This document shows positions 1 through 5,387 of a stretch of DNA of 5,833 nt, one piece after another. The notes under the pieces were generated by a model. It was given only the letters and a program-made list of their open reading frames with translations, did not search any database and was not told the origin of the DNA. The position numbers and the translations under genes were made by a program. Numbering within the stretch: the stretch's first letter is position 1; each line of letters starts with the position of its first letter. The DNA is from a candidate division SR1 bacterium CG_4_9_14_3_um_filter_40_9 (GTDB lineage: Bacteria; Patescibacteriota; Gracilibacteria; Absconditabacterales; Absconditicoccaceae), in the NCBI GenBank assembly GCA_002791215.1, contig PFWQ01000027.1:1-5833 (forward strand), given 5' to 3'.

Positions 1-27
1 GAAAAGATTGCAAGTTTATTCGCATAA
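1..27 (+). CDS. Possible C-terminal end of an upstream gene (partial)
   Basis: The frame open from base 1 reads EKIASLFA and ends in TAA at 25-27, nine bases before the ATG of the next gene and in the same frame. A short gap like this is what an operon neighbour would leave, and the TAA stop matches every other gene end in the window. Only eight codons are visible, so no product can be named and the frame could be open by chance. Confidence 0.35.
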   Translation, partial: EKIASLFA

Positions 28-36
28 ATAAAACAT

Positions 37-870
37 ATGGAACCAGCTCAGATTTTGTTTAGTGATTCCAATCTCTATTTCCAAGATACAAGCAGTTTGC
101 AATCCAATATAGGATTCATCAACCCGATGGATATAGATATTTACGTAAAGAAATCTTTTTCCTGTTTTCAAGAGCCAGTGAATATCATCGGTTGATATAT
201 ACAAGCATTCAACAGCAGCCATCGCATAGATCAAGCATGTACATGCTACAAAATAAATCTTACCAATAATCAACCGCTCCTCCAAGCTGAATGAATAATC
301 ACGTTTGATCTGGAGCATCAAGGATTCATCAACCAGGATATGATCAAAAATCTCATCCAGGGACTTCCAATAATCGCTATCGCTCTGCTCAGTCTCCTTA
401 CTTTAGTAGCCCCTGCGCCCATAGCAACGTCATTGCGCTACATAAGCATAATAGGTATGGTGGTGATGATTTTCTATTACGGCCGGAAGATGATCAAGAT
501 GTTTTACAAAATGTTGAAAGCTAAAGGTGTTGATTATGAATGAGTGATGGTCTATTATGAAAAGAACTCAGATTTGCTGAATATAAATAAAGAGTATATC
601 GCCATCCTCAAAGAGCTCCGCATCATGAAAATCGAGAAAATCGTAGCAAAAAATGGAGAATTTTACCTCAAACAAACCATTGAAAAACCGAGCTTCAGAA
701 AAATAATCAAAGGAATATTTGTTACCATGCCTTCAGACGAAACAGTAATTCAACAGACCATTGAAAATACTATACGTTTCCTACTACAGACGAGTTTTAT
801 AGTCAGCTACGCAAATAATTCCGCAATGAAATGAGGAAGTATTGATGTAGTGACTATAAAATCTTCTTAA
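37..870 (+). CDS. Unrecognised protein with two central membrane helices (code 25)
   Basis: Under code 25 this is one 277-residue protein with TGA read as glycine at residues 53, 86, 169 and 266. Under the standard code it falls into several short pieces. I do not recognise the family. An N-terminal region of about 107 residues is followed by two hydrophobic helices, about residues 109-130 and 135-149. The second is followed by a basic stretch rich in K, M and R, which suggests that the C-terminal part is cytoplasmic by the positive-inside rule. The C-terminal 120 residues are mixed, charged and probably folded (motif EYIAILKELRIMKIEKIV). No signal peptide is visible. The start is the first ATG after an in-frame TAA at 25-27; no Shine-Dalgarno sequence precedes it. 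A GFIN motif occurs at residues 26-29 and 96-99 and is encoded by an exact 14-base repeat. The lipase-like gene follows after 32 bases, so the two may be cotranscribed. I am confident of the gene but not of any function. Confidence 0.8.
111..334 (+). repeat. Exact 14-bp direct repeat inside one gene
   Basis: AGGATTCATCAACC occurs at 111-124 and again at 321-334, exactly 210 bases apart. The spacing is a multiple of three, so both copies encode GFIN in the same frame of the membrane-protein gene, at residues 26-29 and 96-99. The repeat may be the remains of an internal duplication or may reflect a repeated short motif; the residues between the copies show no obvious further repeat. Confidence 0.6.
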
Positions 871-888
871 GATTTTATATCATGATAT
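855..888. terminator. Overlapping dyads at a gene end; possible terminator
   Basis: TATAAAATCTT (855-865) and AAGATTTTATA (869-879) form a perfect 11-bp inverted repeat with a CTT loop, and the stop codon TAA (868-870) lies within it. A second perfect palindrome, ATATCATGATAT (877-888), shares three bases with the right arm, so the two structures exclude each other. The arm is A+T-rich and no clear T-run follows the stem, so this is not a textbook intrinsic terminator. It could equally be an mRNA-end stabiliser or a protein-binding dyad ahead of the lipase-like gene. Confidence 0.35.
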
Positions 889-902
889 GTCACTTCTCAA
901 CC

Positions 903-1721
903 ATGAATCCAAGCGTCATAGAAAAGATAAAAAAAATAGTAGGCTGAAAAAAAAACCAGGCGTCTACCGAAACTCCACAGGAAACTGTTTCCAATCCTCT
1001 CCAGCAGCAAATTCAAAATTCACCGGGAGCGAACATTTCCCCTACAGGAAAAACATATCGAAATAAATTAAACGGTGTATACAGCAAATACAAAAGTCTT
1101 TTTGTAGAAAAAGTCTTTACGGAAATAGTCATCCCAGGAGAAGATAAAACCTGCGCCTACATCGCAGATGAAAGTTACATATCGGAAGATAAACGCAAAA
1201 AAATAATCTGAACTTTTACGCTCGACGAAAAAAATAGCGGCAATATACACTGTGTCTACGTGGACGAAGCGAAAAATCTTTGCATCATAGGATACAGATG
1301 AACGGTCATCACTAATCTTAAAGATCTAGCAAGCGATGCGCAGATAGTATTGGATGTCCAAGGTATGGATCCTAGAGTAAAAGATGCATTAAAGGCATAT
1401 GATACCATCAAGAGGGAATATCCGAAACATCTCATCTGGGTATGTGGCCATTCATTGGGCGGAACTATCAGCTACGTCGTAGCAAAACATAGAGAGCCAG
1501 AACGCTGCGTGGTGTTCAATCCATGAGTTTCACTCAACACCTTTTTCATCCAAATGCTTCAAGATACTTTCCAACATAGTACACGAACTGAGCGTACCTA
1601 CACCTACAAAATCCTGGGAGACATCATTTCCGCAATCGGATTCGTCTGACACGTAAAAACTTTCACTATACAAGCAAATGAGCCATTAGAGCTTCATCTA
1701 ATGAAAAATTTCATTGAATAA
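903..1721 (+). CDS. Lipase class 3-like alpha/beta hydrolase (code 25)
   Basis: This 272-residue protein has TGA read as glycine at residues 15, 103, 133, 208 and 249. Residues 1-16 are basic, and about 17-50 form a Q/S/T/P-rich, probably disordered linker. The hydrolase domain starts near residue 66. Typical class 3 lipase features follow in order: GYRGT (130-134) in the place of the family's oxyanion-side F-R-G-T motif; the nucleophile elbow GHSLGG with Ser184; FNPG (206-208 plus preceding F) after the next strand; Asp240 in KILGDIIS as the likely acid; and His265 near the C-terminus as the likely base. The triad therefore appears intact and an ester or acyl-lipid hydrolase activity is expected; the substrate is unknown. 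No signal peptide or membrane segment is visible, so it probably acts in the cytoplasm or on the inner membrane face, unless exported another way. Two of the recoded glycines lie in core motifs (133 and 208). The start is ATG without a Shine-Dalgarno sequence. The gene is convergent with the next gene, leaving only ten bases between the stop codons. Confidence 0.85.
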
Positions 1722-1731
1722 TATATCACTT

Positions 1732-2286
1732 TTACTTACGTAGGCCTGCTACACTCGTAATACCGATAGCCAATACGCCTCCAGCTAAAGCAGTTCCGAG
1801 CTGAAGTAATCACATGGTAGTGAGGAATATTTTTGGTAAGAAGCCAAGAGAAACTAAGACTCGAGCGACTGCAAACAGCAATCAAAACTTAATAAAAGCT
1901 GACACACCCAACGCGAGAAATCTGTTCCATGATTTTGCGAGATAGAAATATTTCATACCCCATACCAAAAGAAAATTTCCGATCCGAATCAATGGAATCA
2001 TATACACCAAAAACATCGTAAATGGTCAGAAGATTACTCACCTAGCCAAAACTCCCAAACTCGGTAGCATAATCAATGGCAAGAGTGAATATTTCTTCAT
2101 ATGCAATGCGCCAAGCACTAGAAATGCATTTACAAGGATTCCTACAAGAATTTGCGGATGTCCAAGCAAAAATGGGACGGCGAACGACGCAACGATAGAA
2201 ATAGCCAATAGCACAACTTTTGCCCACGAAGACAAGACAAGTACAGTTTTATCGAGAACTATGGCGGTAGTTTGATTGTGCTCCAT
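1732..2286 (-). CDS. Small multi-pass membrane protein, possibly ECF S-component-like (code 25)
   Basis: This 184-residue, very hydrophobic protein has TGA read as glycine at residues 83, 87, 135 and 159. About six membrane helices can be drawn, near residues 22-41, 46-62, 66-82, 88-112, 123-148 and 158-180. From memory, the pattern with LPS in the middle, MIPLIRIGN (96-104), SAFIKFGLLF (129-138) and LQLGTALAGG (161-170) resembles a family of small membrane proteins in Clostridia and CPR genomes that databases often label 'iron hydrogenase'. That label is misleading here, since the protein has no cysteine at all and cannot bind an iron-sulphur cluster in the usual way. A substrate-binding (S) component of an ECF-type vitamin transporter is a plausible role, but this is inference. 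I chose ATG at 2284-2286. An in-frame ATG at 2389-2391 would add 35 residues, one of them a TGA glycine, without adding an obvious domain. Confidence 0.75.
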
Positions 2287-2546
2287 AAGAAGAAGAAATG
2301 AATAAAATCCAAATTGTAAAGGAAGATGGTATTTTCGCAGAAGATAATATGATTCTACGGTGGAAAATCAATCTTGATAGTTTATGTCCATTCTATATAG
2401 TGGTAATTGAGACACAAAGACCTAATAGCTTAGGTCAAACGTCGAAATTATACCGACGACTTTAGATGCTCCAACTTCGAACGTAGTGAAGAAGTTGAAG
2501 ATTTCTAAAGCAGGCGGTACGATAGTTTTATCCATCATCCAATATC
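2287..2546. promoter_or_regulatory. Divergent intergenic region with a hairpin cluster
   Basis: This region separates the starts of the minus-strand membrane protein and the plus-strand lipoprotein and must hold the promoters of both. Several dyads are visible. ATCAA-TC-TTGAT lies at about 2368-2379. GACCTAA (2419-2425) pairs with TTAGGTC (2430-2436) around a 4-base loop. CGTCG (2440-2444) pairs with CGACG (2454-2458). A compound hairpin pairs CTTTAGA (2460-2466) with TCTAAAG (2504-2510) and, inside it, CAACTTC (2472-2478) with GAAGTTG (2491-2497). The cluster at 2419-2510 could be a structured leader of the lipoprotein mRNA, or operators. No convincing -35/-10 pair was found. Small ORFs exist on both strands but are weak. 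Confidence 0.5.
2298..2465 (+). CDS. Doubtful small ORF (55 codons)
   Basis: An ORF from ATG at 2298 ends in TAG at 2463-2465. For it: AGAAGAA lies just upstream of the ATG and could serve as a ribosome binding site. Against it: it ends in TAG where every other gene here ends in TAA, it contains no TGA glycine, it starts only 11 bases from the divergent start codon, and its 3' half runs into inverted repeats. An open run of this length in such AT-rich DNA with only two stop codons is not rare. A plus-strand frame 2 run of coding-like sequence follows from 2429, so a frameshifted remnant of a gene is another reading. No family is recognised. Confidence 0.2.
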   Translation: MNKIQIVKEDGIFAEDNMILRWKINLDSLCPFYIVVIETQRPNSLGQTSKLYRRL

Positions 2547-3185
2547 ATGAAAAAAATACTTCTTCTGGTAGCGTTATGCACAAGCGTTCTTTTGGCATGA
2601 TGCGGAAAATCTGATGTGCAAACCTGTTCACTGACAGAGTTGACGGGGAATTCATGCACAGATGCAAGTTCACAATCCAGTGTGCCTTCGAGCACCGCTC
2701 TCGGCACAGCAAAGCTGATTCTCCAGTCTTTGAAAGATAATGATTTGCCTATCTTAGCGACATTTGTTGGATTACAAGGAGTCCGCTTCTCGCCATATGC
2801 ATATGTAAACACAGGAACAGATATCGTTCTCAGCAGTGATGAGATAAAGAATGGACTCGCTATCTCTAGATCGTACACATGGGGCGCCTTCGATGGGTCA
2901 GGAGAGCCCATCGATCTATGAATCGGACAATATTTTGAGAGATTCGTTTATGATCTCGATTTCCTCAACGCACCGGAAATAGTGGAAAACCAGGAAGTGA
3001 TGAGAGGTAATATCATTAATAATGCTTTTAATGTCTATCAAGGCAAATATATCGTAGAATTTTATATCCCAGGTATTGATCCAAAATATGACGGCATGGA
3101 TCGGAGAAGCCTCACACTGGTATTAGAAAAAACCGACGAGAAGCGGTATCTCATCGGCATCATTCACAATCAACGAACCATATAA
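2547..3185 (+). CDS. Putative lipoprotein with a conserved C-terminal domain (code 25)
   Basis: This 212-residue protein has TGA read as glycine at residues 18 and 125. Residues 1-18 are a lipoprotein signal peptide: KK, then a hydrophobic core, then the lipobox LLAGC, whose glycine at -1 is encoded by TGA. Cys19 would be lipidated and would anchor the protein on the outer face of the membrane. A polar S/T-rich linker follows (about 35-52). The domain from about residue 55 to the end carries GVRFSPYAYV (78-87), YTWGAFDGSGEPIDL (110-124), ERFVYDLDF (131-139), a PGIDPKYDGMDRRSL segment (175-189) and a final YLIGIIHNQRTI. I recall this pattern from uncharacterised secreted or lipoproteins of Firmicutes and other bacteria, but I know no function. 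The start ATG gives exactly a signal peptide of the right length, although no Shine-Dalgarno sequence precedes it. The gene is convergent with adk. Confidence 0.85.
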
Positions 3186-3191
3186 TGTAGA

Positions 3192-3208
3192 GGCGATTAT
3201 CAATCGCC
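3192..3208. terminator. Hairpin between convergent genes
   Basis: GGCGATT (3192-3198) and AATCGCC (3202-3208) form a perfect 7-bp stem with a 3-base ATC loop in the 34-base gap between the stops of the lipoprotein and adk genes. The position suits a bidirectional terminator. The T-runs are weak on both sides (AGAATTTTC on the plus strand), so efficiency is uncertain. Confidence 0.5.
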
Positions 3209-3219
3209 AGAATTTTCAA

Positions 3220-3792
3220 TTATAATTCAAGGGCCTTCTTGGTCGCCTCAAAAATTTCTTCCACAGTTCATTCTGCATCTATCTTTACCAATTTTCCCAT
3301 ATCTTCAAAATGCTTCAATACAGGCATAGTTTCATTTTCGAAAATAGCGATTCTGGTGTTCATAGCCTCAAGCGTATCATCATCACGAGACTCAAGTTTT
3401 GCTCTGCTCATAAGTCTTTCTATGGCCTTTTCTTTAGATAGCACATATTGTATGACGACAAAGTCTCTTTCTAATTTTGCTTCTTTTTCAATAAAGAAAT
3501 CAGCCTGCTCCATAAGTCTTGGAAACCCATCAATCATGATATATTTGTCATTTTTCTTGACAATATGTAAGCCAGTCAAAACCAAATAGTGAGTGATATA
3601 GTTGTCAATCATATCTCCATGTTCCATTATGCCTTTGACATAATTGCCTATCAGATTATTATTTGATGTGAGCGCTCTAAGTGTTTTCCCCATTTCAAAA
3701 TAGAGATGATCAGACAAAATTTCACAAAGCAATTTCGCTTGAGTGCCCTTTCCGCATCATTGGATTCCTAGCAGGATAATGTCTTTTTTCAT
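3220..3792 (-). CDS. adk: Adenylate kinase family protein (code 25)
   Basis: This 190-residue nucleoside monophosphate kinase is expected to transfer phosphate from ATP to AMP in the cytoplasm. TGA is read as glycine at residues 12 and 175. The P-loop is G9-I-Q-G12-C-G-K15-G-T-Q18, matching the family's GxPGxGKGTQ, and Gly12 is one of the TGA codons; proline is replaced by Gln11. The AMP-site motif DGFPR is at 88-92. The lid is the short form (about 130-147, R130, R136-D-D-D, R147), without zinc cysteines. An unusual point is YFEMGKTLRAL (31-41) in place of the usual ISTGDLLR: the Ser-Thr pair that contacts the AMP base is replaced, whereas the Arg is kept (R39). Substrate preference may differ, so adk is the best symbol but another NMP kinase is possible. 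The start ATG (3790-3792) gives the normal N-terminus; no Shine-Dalgarno sequence is seen. Confidence 0.9.
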
Positions 3793-3826
3793 ATTTTATT
3801 TGAGGAAGTTTAAAAAAAGCAAAGTG

Positions 3827-3854
3827 CTTATAAAGATTCTACAATAAATTACAA
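3827..3854 (-). promoter_or_regulatory. Weak candidate promoter for adk
   Basis: Reading the minus strand, TTGTAA (3854-3849) and TATAAG (3832-3827) are separated by 16 bases and lie about 35 bases before the adk ATG. The DNA here is so AT-rich that similar pairs arise by chance. The -10 box also overlaps a small hairpin followed by seven T (AAGCA-CTT-TGCTT, 3829-3817, T-run to 3812), which could instead be a weak attenuator in the adk leader. Confidence 0.25.
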
Positions 3855-3867
3855 ATTCAAATCAGAG

Positions 3868-3895
3868 AAAAGGTCGATTGCAATTTTAATTGACC
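3868..3895 (-). terminator. Possible minus-strand terminator, with alternative pairing
   Basis: Bases 3872-3880 pair with 3887-3895 to give a 9-bp stem, including two G-T pairs, and on the minus strand it is followed directly by TTTT (3871-3868 region). The left arm also contains GATTGC (3876-3881), which can pair with GCAATC (3896-3901) instead. The two pairings cross, so they form either a switch or a pseudoknot. This structure would end a transcript coming from the GC-rich island. Confidence 0.35.
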
Positions 3896-3976
3896 GCAAT
3901 CAGAGTTTACCCCGCAGAAGTGCGGGGAGGCGTTTTTGTCCAGGAGTACTCCGGGAGATCGGGCACGGGCAAGGTA
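3896..3976. other. GC-rich, hairpin-dense intergenic island; candidate small RNA
   Basis: This stretch is clearly richer in G+C than the AT-rich DNA around it and holds no supported gene. It includes the hairpin CCCCGCA-GAAG-TGCGGGG (3910-3927), the perfect palindrome GGAGTACTCC (3942-3951) and a GGG-rich run (3952-3970). It lies between the rpsI terminator (3978-4006) and a second terminator-like stem (3868-3895), so a minus-strand transcript of about 110 bases could be a separate RNA. I see no match to tRNA, the SRP RNA core or any RNA class I recognise. It might also be only a set of terminators and operators. Confidence 0.4.
3910..3937 (+). terminator. Strong hairpin with a downstream T-run (plus strand)
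   Basis: A perfect 7-bp GC-rich stem (CCCCGCA 3910-3916, TGCGGGG 3921-3927) with a GAAG loop is followed after five bases by TTTTT (3933-3937). The five-base gap weakens it as an intrinsic terminator. No plus-strand gene ends nearby, so it may act to block antisense transcription into the ribosomal operon or may be part of a structured RNA. Confidence 0.4.
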
Positions 3977-3977
3977 C

Positions 3978-4006
3978 AAAAAAAACCCTGCATATGTGAA
4001 GCAGAG
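3978..4006 (-). terminator. Intrinsic terminator of the ribosomal operon
   Basis: On the minus strand, 15 bases after the rpsI stop, CTCTGC (4006-4001) pairs with GCAGGG (3991-3986), a 6-bp stem with one G-T pair and a 9-base loop. It is followed at once by eight T (3985-3978). Position and shape are those of a Rho-independent terminator for rpoA-rplQ-rplM-rpsI. Confidence 0.7.
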
Positions 4007-4020
4007 TTCTTTTATGAAAT

Positions 4021-4443
4021 TTATCTCTTTGACCGCTTTGGTCTCTTTCTCGCTTTTTTGAGTCCAGGCTTCTTCCTCTCCTTGATTCTAGGATCTCTTT
4101 TGAGATGTCCGTAAGGCTTCAAAGTCAATCTATAATCTGGATTCCGATCTATCAGAGCTCTTGCGAATGCAAGTTTGATGGCATCAGCCTGACCAGCTAT
4201 TCCACCGCCCTTCAGGCTTATTTCAGCATCGAATTTCTTCACTGCGTCGTTTCAAATCGTTTCAAGCGGAGAAATCGCAGTCTGATACATATATATATTT
4301 CCGCCAAAATATTGTTGGAGGGTTTTTTCTTGCCCTCATTCGGTTTTTACAAGAAAATTTCCAGTTCCCTTGGAAGACAATTTGATGGTTGCAGATGATT
4401 CTTTTCTTCTGCCGACTGCGTAACTGTACTCTTTGTTTGCCAT
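4021..4443 (-). CDS. rpsI: 30S ribosomal protein S9 (code 25)
   Basis: This 140-residue protein of the small-subunit head has the normal S9 length. TGA is read as glycine at residues 36 and 64. YAVGRRKESSATIKL near the N-terminus is the family's signature start. KGGGIAGQADAIKLAFARAL (77-96) is the conserved central motif. The C-terminal LKRDPRIKERKKPGLKKARK and the final SKR tail match the family; in known ribosomes this tail reaches the P-site tRNA. The ATG overlaps the rplM stop by one base (TAATG), which suggests translational coupling, and no Shine-Dalgarno sequence is seen. It is the last gene of the operon before the terminator. Under the standard code two thirds of the gene would be lost. 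Confidence 0.97.
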
Positions 4444-4910
4444 TATTTATATAGATTTACAGGTTTAAAATTGTCATATCTTGTAGAAGTTCAAACAACC
4501 AATTTTAATCTCTTCATTCTCTGATCTCTCAATTTATTCTTAGGAAGCATACCTCTGACAGCTAATTTCAAAGCTTTGGTTGGATCTTTTTCCAAGACAT
4601 CACCGAGCTTAGCTTTTCTGACATTTCCTTTGTATCCGCTGTAGCTGTAATACAATTTGTCGGCTAATTTTTTACCAGTGACCTTGATTTGTTGAGCATT
4701 TTCAACAATGACAAAATCGCCGGCATCCCAGAAATCGTTGTAGTAAGCCTTATCTTTTCACAAAAGTTTTTTGGCAATGTCAGTTGCTAATCTTCCAAGC
4801 GTTCTTTTGGAAGCATCAACTCTATACCACTTTCTTTGCTTGTTCATTTCTTCAGGTTTCACCCAAAGGGTCTTATTGAGGTCTTTTTTAGTAAATTCCA
4901 TCGGCAACAT
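4443..4910 (-). CDS. rplM: 50S ribosomal protein L13 (code 25)
   Basis: This is a 155-residue large-subunit protein with TGA read as glycine at residues 51 and 140. WYRVDASKRTLGRLATDIAK (28-47) is the L13 N-terminal core, GDFVIVENAQQIKVTGKKL (64-82) the central strands, and AVRGMLPKNKL (117-127) the family signature. About 27 residues precede the core WYRVDA, including TLWVKPEE, an N-terminal extension also common in other bacterial L13 proteins. ATG at 4910 is used here; an in-frame ATG at 4901 (residue 4) is equally possible, and neither has a Shine-Dalgarno sequence. A 59-base A-rich gap separates it from rplQ. The stop overlaps the rpsI start. Confidence 0.96.
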
Positions 4911-4969
4911 ATCAATCAATTAAATAATTTTTTAATCTCTTTTGTCGTTTTCATCCTTTTCGTCCTCTT

Positions 4970-5359
4970 TTATAGTAATTTAAGCATGATTTTCGGAGCG
5001 GCATCACCCACTCTGTGACCTACCTTATAATCAGCAACGAAACTAGATTTGTTTCCTGCTTCTTTATATTTAGGTAACCGAGTATTAATGACTTTTTTTC
5101 CATCTTCTTCGCCATAGATGACTGATTGTGTATATCTTATGCACTCTCTTTTTCCATCTTTTTTATCTGGATATCTAGTGGCGATGTCCAACAATTTGGA
5201 AAAAAATGAATCTGCTTCAGATTTGAGGATCTTAGCTCTTTTTGGTGTAGTAACTACTTTCCCAGTTCTGACCAAGCTTGTGAGAAGCTGTCATACGAAT
5301 ATTCTTCTCTCTTTAGCTCCAGTACTAAGCTCAATCAATGGATTTTTCTTATGTCTCAT
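4970..5359 (-). CDS. rplQ: 50S ribosomal protein L17 (code 25)
   Basis: This is a 129-residue large-subunit protein with TGA read as glycine at residue 23. MRHKK at the start, L-STGAKERRIF, LLTSLVRTGKVVTTPKRAK (25-43) and the terminal RVGDAAPKIMLKLL are L17 features; family members usually have an R-N-L or similar where this protein has VGQLL. A segment of charged residues (about 64-106) is longer and less conserved, and the PKYKEAGNK part stands where many L17 proteins have a shorter loop. Its place directly after rpoA is the near-universal bacterial arrangement. The start ATG gives the conserved MRH terminus; no Shine-Dalgarno sequence is present, the leader being T/A-rich. Confidence 0.96.
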
Positions 5360-5387
5360 AATAAATAACACACTATATAAAACTATC

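Noticed and set aside
16..321. Minus-strand open frame of 101 codons, starting at TTG
   Set aside because: It lies wholly antisense to the 5' part of the plus-strand gene 37-870, which is continuous under code 25 and much longer. The protein has no recognisable features.
340..834. Two separate small plus-strand genes (340-543 and 544-834)
   Set aside because: They are one frame split by a TGA that encodes glycine; both belong to the 37-870 gene.
2422..2538. Minus-strand 38-codon ORF in frame with the membrane protein
   Set aside because: It ends in TAG, contains the hairpin cluster and has no recognisable product. Kept only as part of a possible remnant.
2528..2911. Minus-strand open frame of 127 codons
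   Set aside because: It is antisense to the lipoprotein gene, which has a signal peptide, lipobox and conserved domain; the minus-strand product has none.
3239..3589. Plus-strand 116-codon ORF
   Set aside because: Serine- and phenylalanine-rich shadow of the adk gene on the opposite strand.
3896..3976. tRNA or SRP RNA in the GC-rich island
   Set aside because: No T-loop (GGTTCGA-type) or cloverleaf spacing and no GGAAG/GCAGC-type SRP core could be found on either strand.
3890..4114. Plus-strand 74-codon ORF over the GC-rich island
   Set aside because: It runs through two terminator hairpins and then antisense into rpsI; its composition looks like noncoding sequence.
4911..4969. Possible tiny ORF starting at ATG 4954 between rplQ and rplM
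   Set aside because: Despite an upstream AAAAGG, it runs out of frame deep into rplM and has no recognisable product.
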